A DNA stretch of 64,000 nucleotides, from positions 1,054,001 to 1,118,000 of the forward strand of contig NW_026999295.1 in NCBI RefSeq assembly GCF_037126465.1, in the 5' to 3' direction. The notes beneath the pieces were generated by a model that searched no databases, was not told the DNA's origin, and saw only the letters and a list, made by a program, of their open reading frames with translations. Shown piece after piece: positions 23,721-36,100 of the stretch. Positions within the stretch are counted from its first letter, which is position 1. Each line of letters begins with the position of its first letter. The position numbers and the translations under genes are program-made. This stretch comes from Ornithodoros turicata. Taxonomy: Eukaryota; Arthropoda; Arachnida; Ixodida; Argasidae.

Positions 23721-24480
23721 TCGAAAAAGAAACAAAAGAAGAGGAGAATCATGTATACCATACATGACAGACGTTGCTAGTGTCTCATTGTGCAAATCAA
23801 GTCGTGGCTGCCGAACTTCTGTGACACGTTAAGATGTGGCATCTTACAGACAGACATGTCACTGTTTCGTACGAGCATGAACCGTGGCGGCATAGTAGCC
23901 TCGTCGTCTGATGTGCTTCATTGTAATGCTGAACCTAACTCGCTACAGATCGGGAGACAGATGGGCAGTTCGGACGCGAAAACATCGGTAATGCACGAGG
24001 TTATCAATCCACCAAAGTGAGATGAGAATAACTGGTGCACCTCAACATCACTAACGGATCCTGTGCTCACAAAGGAAGTACGAGCACGAAGACGCAAGCA
24101 ATGTGAAGTCAACAAACGGACAACCGAAACTGATTACAAACGACAGCGGGCAAAGGTAAAGGCGAAGGTAATTGCCGGAAGTCTGACAATCCTCCGGCGA
24201 GTACGTAGCCAGTTATAATTCTTTATCACCTTAGGTGAAACACCCTACATAATATAATAAAGGAATGATGTTACAAATAGCACTATATTCTTAGCTCGGC
24301 TTTTGCTTACGTGTGCTGATGCTGACGAATCATTTTTTTGCTCGTAGCAACCATGCAAGATTGGTTTCCCTGTATCGACGGAAACGACTTCCACAACGAA
24401 CGTTACCTAATCTGAGCTGTTTTCTCTCTTCGTATGGGTATGCGTGCCTTCTTTTAGGGTTACAGTACCCAAAGGTTTCT
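23721..24480. other. No clear gene; possible coding relic
   Basis: Weakly coding-like pieces occur on the plus strand (23858-24020 and about 24050-24217, the latter Lys/Arg-rich), separated by a stop. No domain is recognised and no clear splice structure is seen. Confidence 0.3.
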
Positions 24481-24483
24481 TAG

Positions 24484-25303
24484 GCCCGTATTCCCAAACC
24501 ACCCGCAATTTCTCCCTCAGGGCGCCCGTAGCCCAGGGTCCCTTGAGGGCGAACATCCCCTCAGGGCAGCATGCGTTTCTCGAACGTAAACGTGCACGCG
24601 CTAAGCAAAAGGCTGGCCGTAGGGAGGCTCGAAGGGGATTCGGCCCGATTCCTCGTAGAACGAGGCAAAAGCGCATGCACCGGACCGCGCGTCTTTTCTG
24701 CTTCCGGCGGCTGTCGTCTGCTACTTTGGTATCTTTTGTTCTGCTTGCGTTTGGCTTCCGAACTTCGTGTCAATATTGTGCTCCGATGTTGTTAAACTGT
24801 CGGGTACAGCGGATATGATTTGTACTCATCTCATCATCGTCTCCCTATGTGTGTACGTGTTGTACTAAAACGGCCAGATTGTAACAGTCACTGGGTGGGT
24901 GGACAAGGGAAGCCAGGATTGTCCGTGCTCCTCCCGATGTTCAGTATAGTCTGTAGTGTTCATGCACACATAACTCCGACAAGCAGTATCTTTCTTTGAA
25001 TTCATACGTCGTACAGCTCAAGGTGGTGATCCCAGTCCCGAATTCGTCGCGCCGTCACTACGGGAATAACAACGTGAGGGTAACGCTTGAACCACGCGGC
25101 GCGATCCACAGATGCACATGTCCTCCATGTTTGCTTCGAGGAGAGCGTCCCTCAGGGAGCGTACAGGGAGCTCGCGAGCTTACTTGGCTGGCGCGAGCCC
25201 TTGGGGCGCCCCTTGCAGATACGGGCGCTTTGGGAAACGAAATTCTCCTCCCTCAGGGCTAGCGCTTACATAGGGAGCCCTCAGCGTTGGTTGGGAATAC
25301 GGG
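24484..25303. mobile_element. Probable TIR element (CCCGTATTCCCAA ends)
   Basis: GCCCGTATTCCCAAACC at 24484-24500 is inversely repeated as GGTTGGGAATACGGGGG at 25287-25303. Interior flanks are CTCAGGG-rich on both sides and in opposite orientation. I see no transposase. Target duplication is unclear (TTAG occurs near both ends but not cleanly), so this could also be a simple inverted repeat. Confidence 0.5.
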
Positions 25304-28100
25304 GGTTAGACGATCCACAGGGCAATCACCCTGCAAACGACACAAAGAGGAATTCCCCACGATCAGAGCCGCAGGGAGGCAAGTTTGCGGCCAGGGCAGG
25401 GTAAATCTGAAGTGCCCCCCCCCCCTCTCCAAGTGCCGTCAGAAGCCCTGCAAACAAAGAAATGAAAACGCTTATTTGCACTGCCGAGATCGTAAATTCA
25501 AATTTCCTTCGTTCCCGCTTTATCCTGTCCAACCAACCTGCCAGGGCCTGCCGTTCGGCGCCCCCGAGGGCGCCCAGGGCGGCGACCCCTCTCGCACACC
25601 CGTCGCTACGGCTCTGTCCATGATCTCCAACCTAAGTATGACTACTCTACGTTACATTCAATACAGAGGGGCAAAAAGACGCACCTTTTCGCGTTTTGTA
25701 ATAAACAAGGTCAACCAGGGACCTGAAGGAACCTGCAGATTGTGGTTTCCGGGGTTCAACCACCGGTGAATTTGCGCTGTTCTGAGCATGTTTTGCTATG
25801 AGAACGAGATGAAAATAGACGAAAATTTAGCCTATAGTTCGAGTCCTAGTCCGTACAAAACTGACTACTGATTCTTGTAAAAAAATTGATTACTTATTCT
25901 AGCCACAACCCGGTTATGCTAAAGAGGACACCCCTATTTGCTTTTCGTATTAGAAACCGATTTGACTGACCAGTAAAGTAGAAATGAAGCAAGCGCCTTC
26001 TCAGCTACACGTAAATTTTGCAACTTCGCCATTCATCTTTAATAATGAAATGTTCTCTCCGTGAAATTTATTATCACAACCATCGAAGTGACGAGACCCA
26101 GAAATATTATCGGGTTGGTTGCATCTAGACAAACTATGCGCGGATTAACTTAGAGGGTGCGGATACCGAATAGAGACCTTTTACGAACAAGATACAAACA
26201 CAAGATAGGAATAAGAACAATTATATTGTGATTCTTAGATGGGCGAGCAACATGTCCTAATTACCACTCCAAAATATAAGCCGGAAAAAATGTATGCGGT
26301 AGGCAGTCTTCTTAGTGTGAACCTTTGCCGCAACCTGCCGTTACGTATTTAATTCATCCTAATTCCAGTAAATATGCTGATAATATTGACAAGCTAATAC
26401 AACTTTTCTTTATCGAAACCAAGTGCACCAAGTGCACGGCAGATTTTGTGGAGAGCGAAAGGCACGAACGCATTGTTTGCCATGTGGATAAAAAAAAATC
26501 TAAAATAATAATAATAATAAACGCGAGGAAGATAAATACGGTTGAAAAGGAAAAAAAAAAGTTCGCAAACGGTCGGTTACAGTGACTGACGGCAAGTACC
26601 CGAGTTCAATTCAATGAAACCAATACACTACATTAAAAAGAGAAAAAAATAAAGAAAATGAACGGCATAATTCACAGAAAGTTCATGACAGAAAATGAAA
26701 AAAAAAAAGACAACGAAAAGTGCAGAAACAGCTGTATAGCTATAGCTACAGCTGTACAGCTATATAGCTGTAGCAGAAAACGTCTTCTTTCGGTATTTGC
26801 CTGCGACATCTCTCGAGGAAGGCTGGGACTTACAAACCATGGTTACCAACTTACGCAGTAAATCACGCTTGCCACAGCCCATCGGTGCCTAAAAGCATTC
26901 GGGTCTCCCTTGATTCACTCCGATTACGGTGAAAATCTCAGCATTTGTTCTGTGCATAATTGTCTCTCTTCACTGCGGATTTTGCTTTCAAACAAGCACT
27001 AGAACAATCCGAAATGACAAGTTGAAAAATCCAATTTTTCAGGTTTTCTTATGAGTGTTTATAAATTACCTACGACAAATATCAATAATACGGGGCTGTG
27101 GCACACTTTGTGTATCCCAGGACACAACGCTGCAAAAGACAACATAGCGCTATTTTCTTTTTTCTTCGCGCAAAACATTAGCAAAGATGAGCAAAAAATG
27201 AGAATATGGTCATGTTCCTCGCTTTATAGTAGAACAGATGAGCAATGTATAAACAAAAGGGCGCTGCAGCACATTTGTATAGAAAAAATGTTTTCCTAGG
27301 ATATGAATACTTCCAACGTCAGACAAATAGGAGCGGCGCAATCTCTTGGAAAACATGGCAGTTTTCACAAGAGGAGTGGGACCGAAGCCTTAACAGGGTC
27401 AGTGGCGTCTGCTACTGCCGATGAGTCTTTCTGACTCGTTTTTCCCACAGTCGCATCTCAATGCCGTTCACTTGAAGTTCTGCGACGTTCTGAGTCGGTG
27501 ACTCCTGTTTCCGACATGAACTCCAAGTGCAGTATGGATTGCGTGTACTCTGCCAACTGTGTGCTGGTACAGGAGCCATCTTAAGCCAAAAAATCGAAAG
27601 AACTACACCTTTGTTATTACAAGAAAGCTCCCTAGAAACATTCGCGTTTTTCGCCAAATCGACGCCGCACAGCGGTAAAACTCGGGTCTAGCCAAACCAG
27701 GTACAACCGGCCGACCCCGCGTATACACTTGCGGAGAAATTGCTGCTTTTCGCATGAATCACTGAGTTGCACCCGCATTTTACTGTTGAAATCATGGATG
27801 AAGTAAACATTGCAGACAACGACCAGCGAACTAAACCAAACTAGTTTTGTTCTGTGTCACAATGCGACTCTACCCTCCGAGGGGATTGCAGTTTGTCTTT
27901 CCGCGTTTTCTTCTTTCCACACATAGAATAACGCTAGTTCGACGCATCCTTGGATGAAATGGATTGAGAGACTCAAAATCAGCTAACCTGTTACATCATC
28001 AATGCTTGTGTGTGTCTGGCAGAGCTCTTGGAGTGGTACTGCCTACATATCTGATGAACGTTCTTTCTTTCGTTCTTTTTTTTCCCCTTCTTTTCTGAAG
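25304..28100. other. Gene-free, AT-rich stretch
   Basis: Open frames are short and without motifs. A C10 run lies at about 25417-25426. A palindromic cluster of AGCTATA/TATAGCT and CAGCTGTA motifs at 26728-26777 could form a hairpin. Near 27412-27660 a minus-strand 81-codon frame shows no recognisable domain. Nothing else supported. Confidence 0.5.
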
Positions 28101-28106
28101 CGCACT

Positions 28107-28354
28107 AGTAGTAGACGTAGGAGGATTAAATCGACCTGGATAGATTCGACCATCGCTATCGTCTAATATCGGAGGATATTTGGAGCAGGATACTTTCCGC
28201 CGAAGGAGGAGCGCGAGCCAAGAGCCAAGGGCCGCGCGTTTCGCGGCCGCGCGTAGAGAGGGGTTTCCTTCTCGCGTTTGAACATGCATGAACATGCAAA
28301 ATACATCTTATTCCCTTTCCACATCTTTTAATACATCCCCGAGCGGGGAGTTTT
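28107..28354 (+). repeat. Polinton left terminal inverted repeat
   Basis: 248 bp matching the right TIR in inverted orientation, with a few substitutions and one 2-bp length difference in the GC-rich block near 28220-28232 (the NotI-like GCGGCCGC is conserved). High similarity of the two ends indicates limited age. Confidence 0.95.
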
Positions 28355-28649
28355 CCTACCGCACTTAACATAGCATACTTTCCTCCTGAAGGCATGCAAG
28401 CAATAGACATACACATTTGTACAAGTGAAAAATATTTTATTAATGCCAATTAAAGCCAATGATGCTTAGTAATGCCAATTAAAGCCAATGGTGCTGGGGG
28501 GGGATTGCCAATTATGTTGCCAATTGTGTTGCCAATCTGTGTGAAGGAGAAAACCCCAGCGGAAAAACCTTCACACCTGAAACAGAAGAAACATACAAGA
28601 CAACAAAGATGCTACAGGATGGCAATTAAAACATGAGAATGAAACATAC

Positions 28650-31600
28650 TCACACATTTTCTTCCTTGATTTGACAACTGCCATAAGGGTATGAATCGAT
28701 GGCATTGAATTGATAACGTTTATCATCATAGGGCATGAGAGCAAGCTTCGTATTCTCCATGGTATACATGCACTGACGTTTGCTACATATTGATCTTTGC
28801 ACATGAGATACCTTTTCACTATTGAACAACACATTTTTGTACACATCATGAAGCAAATGCTTGCGAAGTATATCCTTCTTCACTCCTTTTGCTCTAGCTA
28901 TTTGATCATCGCCAACCAACTTTATCGAATACATTTTAGCCTTTAGAGCAACTACCTCCTCAATTATACGACCACCAGTCTCACACTTGAATCTAAACAA
29001 CTTACCCTTATTTTTGTCACTGTACGATGCATGATCTCCAGGATATGATGACAGGTCCAGATGTTCATGGTTCAGGTCCAATTTTCTTCAGTTCACCTTC
29101 ATAATCGTCAGTCATCAACTCTAGGATAAAACTATCAGTGTCCGTGTACATGGGAATGACTGTACAGGAGAGCTTGCTCTGTAGAGTACAATAGAGGAAC
29201 TCATACATGACATACTTCGAGTGCTCAAGCACGCAGAATCCAATCTGCAATGGGAAGCTACATTTGATAGTTCTTTTTTTCAATTCGTACAGCACACAAT
29301 TCTCAGAGAGAATTTCGAAGTGAACACAGTCATTTGAACTGCTGTACCGCTCAACTCCCTCTAGACTAAAGGTACCTTAATGTTCCTGAAACGAGAAGGA
29401 TTAAAAAGACTTCTTCCAAAGATACTATTTATAGAGAGCTTCATCAAGCTCTTCTCAAACTCTGTTTGTGCTGCTCTACGACGCTCAATGTTCATCATGA
29501 TATATGGTTCAAATATCTTGCTCTGCTTGAATTGTAGTATTTTATGGATCTTGCTCACTTTCATACCCAATCTATAGTACAACCCCAGCAAGCGATAGTG
29601 CACAACATACCCTGTTTTGTCCATACATGTGAGAAGCAACTTCTCTTGAGCGGATGTCCTGTAGTTAAGCTGCTCAATTAGTTGATGTTGGTACGTTGAC
29701 AGCCAACTTGAGTCCACCTTCTGCTTGAGCGGCGCCAGCGGGAAATACCGTGTCTTCTCATGCAACTCTGGAGGGTATACTAGATCGCATATACATATAT
29801 ATAACCGATAGCTGCATCCTCTGGGTGATTAACAAAATCGATACTCGAGAACTTTTCTTCAGGCACCCATTCGAACCCTCCAACTGGAAGGCACTTTGTG
29901 AGACAACCACCATACAAAGAATTGGCATCATAGTAGGCCAAATAGCTCGATGGTCTTTCTTCATCGTAATCAGGGCAATCCTTATTGTTAGCTCGAGCAT
30001 AGCGTTTCGATTCTTGGCAAATACCTCCACGAATGGAGCCCTCAACCGTACGGTACATTTCTTCATCAGTGAAGAGCTCTATTTCCGCCGAAGTGTGCTT
30101 CAGAGCAGCTTGCCAGCTGAAACCTGGGAAACTCACAAAGCGAAGCACTTCCAACCCATACGTCTTCATGGATAGAAACCTAAAATGCTGCATTACATCC
30201 AACAATAACAGTGTGTCACATAACAAATAAAGGTTGTTGTAATCGGTGAGGGTCCTGCAAGAAAAGTGATTAAATATATCCTGTGCATAGGGCATAGTCA
30301 TCGTCGCTCACAGGTGTCCTAGTTAGATCATTAAAAAAGCTTCCTTGGGTGGAAGACTTTCTTCTTTGTACACATCAAAGCTCTTAATGTAGGAATATGG
30401 AAAGACACCTTTCCGAGTCAGACGAAGAAAATCTTCGCCATATACCTGCTTCAGACACTTGAATGCTTGAACACCCTCAGAAACCATTAAACTGTCAACA
30501 AGACAGGACAGTGATTGATTCAAATATTGAGTAGTGTCACGGAAAATGAAATTACCATACTCAAAGTTGCGTATTTTTTCACTACTTGTTGCAATAAGTT
30601 TGGGTGGTGTTTTCCATTTCATGTCGTGGAAACCACGAAGCAGAGAACTGATGTCATAGGCCAAATTGTGTACCAACACCGGTATCTTACCTTTATTTGC
30701 ACAACCAACGTTGCATTGGTTGCACAAAGAGGCCAAAAAGTTTGGGCCATCATACCTACTGTGGTCATGATGACAAGTTTTAGGGTGAGCTTGATCAAAG
30801 AGAACACCACAGTACTCGCACTGAATGGCTGCATTGTGTTTACTCTCTTGCTCAGCTGACAAAATTATAGGTGCTGGTTCGCTGTTATACATTGCTGCGA
30901 TGTCGTGTAGAAGCATGAGATATTCTACACACTTGGAACCAGCATCAGGTCCCAAATATACATCTTTTGCAATGATCTGCGAGTCGTAAGTTCGTACTAG
31001 AACTGCACAAAATGAACTCATTACGTGGCGTTGTACGGCATTTTTGACTGCTGTATTAGGGTCCAGAATGGACTCAGTGTCAAGTCCTATCACATAAGGA
31101 TAGGCGAACATATTGAAATATTGATTAAATTTTATTATATTTATTTTTGGTGTGAACTGTAAGATGACTTCCTTCAAGTTTCTACACACGAGTACATTTC
31201 TCGCAGAATACCCGACCGTTACGACTCATCAGAGCATTGAAATTTCTGATACCAAAAAAGTGATCATTCACTTCCAACAACTTAACACTATCACAGAATT
31301 CCGTTTTTGGTATGCGAGAGGCATCTAATGTCCCATCTTCATACTTGTAAATAAACACACCAACTTGATTACGATTTTCCCAGAGATCTATATCAGAATA
31401 TGAGACTGGACCCTCAGGCCACCACCTCACACGAGCAATAGGATCTGACTCACAATTTTCCAAGTATTTTGTATATGTTTGCCAATTATTTTTACGCCTC
31501 TTCTGAGGATGCAACAAAGCCAATGTGTTATATTTAAAGCACTCGTGAGGGGCGTTGGGTGGAGAGTCCACATTGGTAATTGTCTTCCATCTTTTTTTCA

Positions 31601-32720
31601 ACTCATCGGGTATAGCTGTTTTACACCCAATGCGCTTCTTCTTTAATTTGGTGATAGTTACCTCAAGTTCCAAAACATCCCTGGAAACAAACCCACTACC
31701 AACTCGTTGATAGTTTTCCACGTTTTGCGAGAGTTCAGAAAAGCTCTCATTTAGTGCACCCATTATATCTGAAAGATTATGTATCTCTTGTGATGCTGTT
31801 GGTATGTATGCGATGTTAGTTGTGATATTGTCACCTACTTCTTTCACCATATGCAAAATTAGTCGCATATAAAATCGGAAAGGTATACACTGATCCTGCA
31901 CCATTCGCACTATATCATGCCGATACAAAAGAACATAATCGATCGGATCTTCCACACTGTCATCATGTGGAGAAGCAAACAGCGCAAAACATCTATTATG
32001 ACCACCAAATGCACTCCGAGTTAGAAAGAATGGTAGGTATGGAACTTCAACGCCGGGGTGGGCACCTCTAATATGTTCTGAGAGCTCTTGTACCTGATCG
32101 ACATTTGGCTCTGGTGGTAATGGGTTGTTTAATTCGGCAAAATTGTCATTTTGAATGGCATCTATTGGAGTATCCGAATCAAACAGACCATCATTCAGTA
32201 ATATATTAAAATCCAATTCCCACTCCGGATGATTCGCTTCCACACCACCAGCATCAATTTGCAAAGCTTGCTCCCTCTCCTCAATACGTTGTATGTATTG
32301 TTCAATACCATCATACCCACAAATTCCACAGCGAGGCACTAAATAAAAAAAAGAAAATGGAAAGGTCTCAGTTATAATATCTGAAGATAAATCAAGAAAA
32401 ATACTCACTCTCAGCAGGTCTAGTAAGAAACTTGGGGAGGAGGCAGCACAACAAACAAGCTCTGGTCTCGAACTTGAGCAGGAGGCAGCACACCAAACAA
32501 AATTTGGCCTGGAACTTGAGCAGGAGGGCAGCACACACCAAACAATATTTGGCAGGCAAAATGAAACAAGCACTGCAACCAGGGCAACAGAACTTGTTGG
32601 AGAAACACTGCACGCCATGCTCGAATTTATAGGGTGAAAATGTTGATGTGGGGGCGGGCTAGAGAAATCCACATGTAGCAAAAGTCTTTGTAATAAACAA
32701 CCAATAGGGATAGTATGCAC
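28650..32720 (-). pseudogene. Polinton protein-primed DNA polymerase B, multiply frameshifted
   Basis: The N-terminal part (31182-32720) is a long extension ending in a Cys-pair zinc-like segment (FCEKC). The next frame (30323-31189) has exonuclease motifs LDTES (ExoI) and HNLAYD (ExoII). 29780-30301 has the ExoIII-like YNNLYLLCD region and polymerase motif A (YYDANSLYGG). 29361-29765 has motif B (KLSINSIFG), and 29065-29295 motif C (YTDTDS). 28650-29081 is the thumb end. These are family-B protein-primed polymerase motifs; the enzyme would copy the linear element. Frames change near 31185, 30310, 29770, about 29320 and 29080. The annotated N-terminus is uncertain: a GTGAGT donor and a TTTATTTAG acceptor (about 32404 and 32343) suggest a small intron. 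Confidence 0.92.
32430..32557 (-). repeat. Three 42-bp tandem repeats at the polymerase 5' region
   Basis: Units begin at about 32430, 32472 and 32514 with AACTTGAGCAGGAGGCAGCA-type sequence followed by a CACCAAACAAAATTTGG-type segment. 42 is divisible by three, so frames stay open on the minus strand and produce a repeated Cys/Leu-rich peptide in each. I take it as a leader or promoter-proximal minisatellite rather than a functional domain. Confidence 0.75.
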
Positions 32721-33057
32721 ATCCTCTCCATCGGATTCCTTTTCAACATCCCCCTCACAGTCGACGATAGAAGCGCAGAAGTGCTACGCGGTCTCCGAGG
32801 ACGATTGTATGTATAGAAAGTTTTCCCGTTTTTCCCTCTCTAAAAAATGTGATTATTTGTTAAGATTCTGATTGTCTCCTGACGGGGGATCTTCCTCTTG
32901 TGAAGACATTGAAGCCACCACCCAGAACTTTCTTTATACAATATGATGAGCATCTGCGACGCTGTCGTTGTGGTGGATTGTGGTCATCGAATCCATCTCA
33001 TTGGCTTGACAATAACATCCGACCTTATCTCGGTTGCCATCCAAGCTCGGATCAACC

Positions 33058-33444
33058 ATGAAGCCCAGTGAACAATTTGCTTTGACGGTACGATGGCTGA
33101 TGTACAAGGATTTGATGAAATTAAACTCCTATCTGAACTGCAACGGGCCAGAGGCTGATTTTCGTCTCATTATGCAAATTCTCCCGTTTCCGATGCGGAC
33201 GAAACGAGGAAAGATTAGTCGGAGGCTCCAACGCTTCGTCGCCATCAAGTGTGACTTGTTGCGACGGTATCGTCAGGGTGACAATATCTCTCCAACCATA
33301 CTTAATGCTGGACTCAAGCGACCAATAATTCGAAACTTTTACATCCAACACTCGGAATACATCGTGCGTCGCAAGAAAGATGGTTGTCACAAGGTGTCGA
33401 GTCTGGAGGACTATCTGAAAGAGGTCTGTACATTGAAGAAATAA
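33058..33444 (+). CDS. Polinton small basic protein, only plus-strand gene
   Basis: 128 residues from the ATG at 33058; an upstream non-ATG codon at 33034 would lengthen it. It is rich in Arg and Lys (FPMRTKRGKISRRLQRF) and has a C-terminal segment ending EVCTLKK. I recognise no domain. It lies between the polymerase and the protease, converging with the protease (stops 33444 and 33461, 16 bp apart). Its opposite orientation to all other Polinton genes and its intactness make it noteworthy. A DNA-binding or regulatory role is possible but is only a guess from charge. Confidence 0.65.
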   Translation: MKPSEQFALTVRWLMYKDLMKLNSYLNCNGPEADFRLIMQILPFPMRTKRGKISRRLQRFVAIKCDLLRRYRQGDNISPTILNAGLKRPIIRNFYIQHSEYIVRRKKDGCHKVSSLEDYLKEVCTLKK

Positions 33445-33460
33445 AACGAGACATTTTTCT

Positions 33461-33895
33461 TTAAATGAGGTATTCCTCTTCAATCATTTTTATTATCTTG
33501 AGGTCATTGTGTACAAGGTTATTGTCAAATAAGGAAACAATGCTCTTGAGTTGGCAATTCTTACAAAGGCAGGAAGCAAAGAAACAAACAAAAAGTCCAC
33601 AGTGTGAGCTGTAAATGCTTTGAATGCATTTCTCGCAATACTGATCAATAGGTAGATCTAGCAGCTCTTCTTCAATCGGTGGTAGACCAAAGCTGTCCAC
33701 ATAGATGTACTTGTCATTCCTGTCTCTCATGTACAATAGCCAGTGTTCTCCGGGACCGTCGTGTGGGTGTGTATTGATAACTATAAACCCTTCCGTCGTT
33801 AAACTTGGTACCATATCAATTGCGAAGGTCCCACGATACAAATTCAAAGTTTCATGGTTCAGAGAAAACAATAATTCCAGATCAAACACATTCAT
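33461..33895 (-). CDS. Adenain-like cysteine protease
   Basis: 144 residues, intact. The catalytic triad of the adenovirus-type (C5/Ulp1-like) protease is visible: His in GEHWLLYMRD (about residue 51), an acidic Asp in YVDSFG (about residue 68), and Cys in SSHCGLF (about residue 98), with an upstream Gln (about residue 91) that could form the oxyanion hole. The family matures capsid proteins in adenoviruses, virophages and Polintons. The start lies immediately after the capsid-gene stop (33898), so the two genes are tightly packed. It is shorter than adenovirus adenain (about 200 residues), lacking some N-terminal sequence. Confidence 0.88.
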   Translation of the reverse strand: MNVFDLELLFSLNHETLNLYRGTFAIDMVPSLTTEGFIVINTHPHDGPGEHWLLYMRDRNDKYIYVDSFGLPPIEEELLDLPIDQYCEKCIQSIYSSHCGLFVCFFASCLCKNCQLKSIVSLFDNNLVHNDLKIIKMIEEEYLI

Positions 33896-33897
33896 GC

Positions 33898-35207
33898 TTA
33901 GTCCACTCGAACAACAAGATCACCATCGACTGATAAAATCTTGGGCGCTTCACTAATAAGTATAACCGACACTGCGCAAGGTAATGGCTTAGCAAACTTC
34001 ATTTCAATCCTGCAATGGCCCTTCCGCAATGGATTAAAGTAGGAACCAAAACTTTCGTCAGCACTCAAGTTCCAATGCATGATAAAGGATTTTTTTTTAT
34101 ATATTTCTCATAACTCAACTCGACATGTTTTTCATTCAGTTGATACAAGAATTCGTAGTAGCTTGCTCTACCCAGATCATTTTCCCAGTCATAGGACAGT
34201 TGCTTCCTGTGTCCATCAACTGATAGTGTTACAGAACTAACATTAAAATGTTCGAAACAAAAGGGGCTCGACTTGTAATCACCCTGATAAGCCTCGGTGC
34301 GAACTAGACATACAGTAAGTTGATCAGGAATTCTATCAGGGAATAAGTTTTCAAAGATTGCATCATGAAGGCCCGGCGAAAGCGAGCGGACTTTGCTTTC
34401 TAGTCCACGCATGATGTAACATGCCGGGGATGATCTAAGGGCTTTCTGGTGTGCAATAAAACTTGAGTTGCTAACTTTGACTTTGCGTGCTACAAGTGCC
34501 GCGCTGTGGATTTTCAATTGATGCTTATGAGTTTCATTGGTGCCAGTTAGCAATCTAAAGCTATCCGTATTATGTAGAGCAGTCACTCGAACCCCCACAC
34601 CGGGTAACAAAAGCCTCCCTTGGTTTGTGAGGTCGGTGTTAACTTTAATGACAATTTCAAATAGTTTCCCCCCACTTGTCCTAGCTATGCGCAACTTTGC
34701 ATCCCGAGCGACTGGATCATTTGCTGCATGCTCTCCTGTGTCATATGTATACATTGCACAATCATCTAAAGTCTTCTGCAGATGAGTATTCGTATGAAGT
34801 AGGGTATCAATCATACATCGATAGGAGTTCAAACAGTTGCTGCTTGCAAGACGTTGATTCAAGTGAATGGTTACATATTTAAATAAAGCGGCACCCAAGT
34901 TGTTGACTGGGAATACAATGTCCTCAGTGATACCGTCTGCTCTTTGGGTAATTGGTTCACTCCCGTCCGACCTCAATATCTGCATAGTTATATTAAAATA
35001 CAGAGATGATAAATCGAGATACAAGTCTGAGAGATTTGTTATGTTCCATTCGATCGTCGATTCTCCTCCGCTGATTGTAGAAACAGGATAATAAACTTGC
35101 GCCTCGCATGATTCTATTGAAACTTGGGTCGGAGGTATGTTGAATAACTCACACTCCCCCTTCAAAGCCAGCTGGGACTGTGCGTGTACAACGTTGACCT
35201 GCGACAT
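33898..35207 (-). pseudogene. Major-capsid-like protein (hexon position), one frameshift
   Basis: The frame opens at the ATG at 35207 (MSQVNVVHAQSQLALKGE) and ends at 34065 after 380 residues. The remaining about 60 residues, with RIEMKFAKPLP and a terminal VRVD, are in another frame ending at 33898. The shift lies at or beside a T9 run (A9 on the coding strand) at about 34087-34096. The N-terminal block FNIPPTQVSIES followed by YLDLSSLYF and PVNNLGAALF is the signature of the F54H12.2-like family found in animal Polintons. I assign it as the double-jelly-roll major capsid by its place directly before the protease, as hexon precedes adenain in adenoviruses. The break could be real, a sequencing error or slippage. 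Confidence 0.8.
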
Positions 35208-35279
35208 CTTTGCAAATGAAAAGGTACAATGCTTTCCTCATAGCTTTATTTGTTAGCATCTTACCCGAGCAAAAAGACT

Positions 35280-36100
35280 CTTCCAATCCCCCTTTACCTT
35301 TTGACATCGCCCTCTCAACCCAACCCTACCTGGGCCACCTGTATTTCGGAATGCGATGGCCGATTCGAAGCATTGTCCACCAGACTTTCTACAAGTGAAA
35401 GGCGACCCATTGCTCGACTTCTAACCAGCTTGGATGCTGATGCACACTTTTAACCCCCCACTGACCCGCTGTTTTCAGAATGCGATCCCGGTCACAATTG
35501 GAATCATTGTCCTCCAGTCCCCTTACCATTTGACATTGTCCGCTGGCGAGCATGGTCCGTTTTTGCTAACCACCAGCCATTCCACTCCTCTAACCCCCCC
35601 CCCCCCCCCCCCGCTGACCCACTGTTTTCAGAATGCGATCGAGTTCACGATTCGAAGCATTGTCCACATCGTGAAAGGCGACCATGGTCCGTTTTGCAAA
35701 CCGCCAGCCATTCCACTCCTCTAACCCCCCCCCCCCCCCACTGACCCACTGTTTTCAGAATGCGATCCAGTTCACGATTCGAAGCATTGTCCACATCGTG
35801 AAAGGCGACCATGGTCCGTTTTGCTAACCGCCAGTCGATCCACTCCTCTAACCCCCCGCCGACCACTTTTTTTTAATGCGATCCCGTTCACGATTGGAAT
35901 CATTGTCCTCCAATCCCCCTTTACCTTTTGACATCGCCCTCACAAGCCAGCCCTACCTGGGCCACCTGTTTTTTCGGAATGCGATGACCGCTTCGAAGCA
36001 TTGTCCGCCACACTTTCTACAGGTGAAAGGGGGCGACCCATTGTCCCGACTTCTAACCCCTCTTGGTCGCCATTTTCGGAGTGCGACCCTTTTCCATAGA
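35280..36100. repeat. Degenerate tandem array in the Polinton, with C runs
   Basis: A block starting AATGCGATC...CACGATT...GAATCATTGTCC recurs near 35352, 35479, 35632, 35759, 35876 and 35979, spaced about 100-155 bp, often followed by CCACTCCTCTAAC and a long C run (C18 at about 35585-35602, C14 at about 35725-35738). It fills the space between the capsid gene and the small basic gene. It overlaps no gene I can support. Spurious frames occur on both strands. Confidence 0.8.

Noticed and set aside
32392..32632. Cys-rich small proteins in three frames
   Set aside because: All derive from the same 42-bp repeat read in different frames.
35434..35724. Proline-rich 96-codon frame
   Set aside because: Produced by C runs inside the tandem array.
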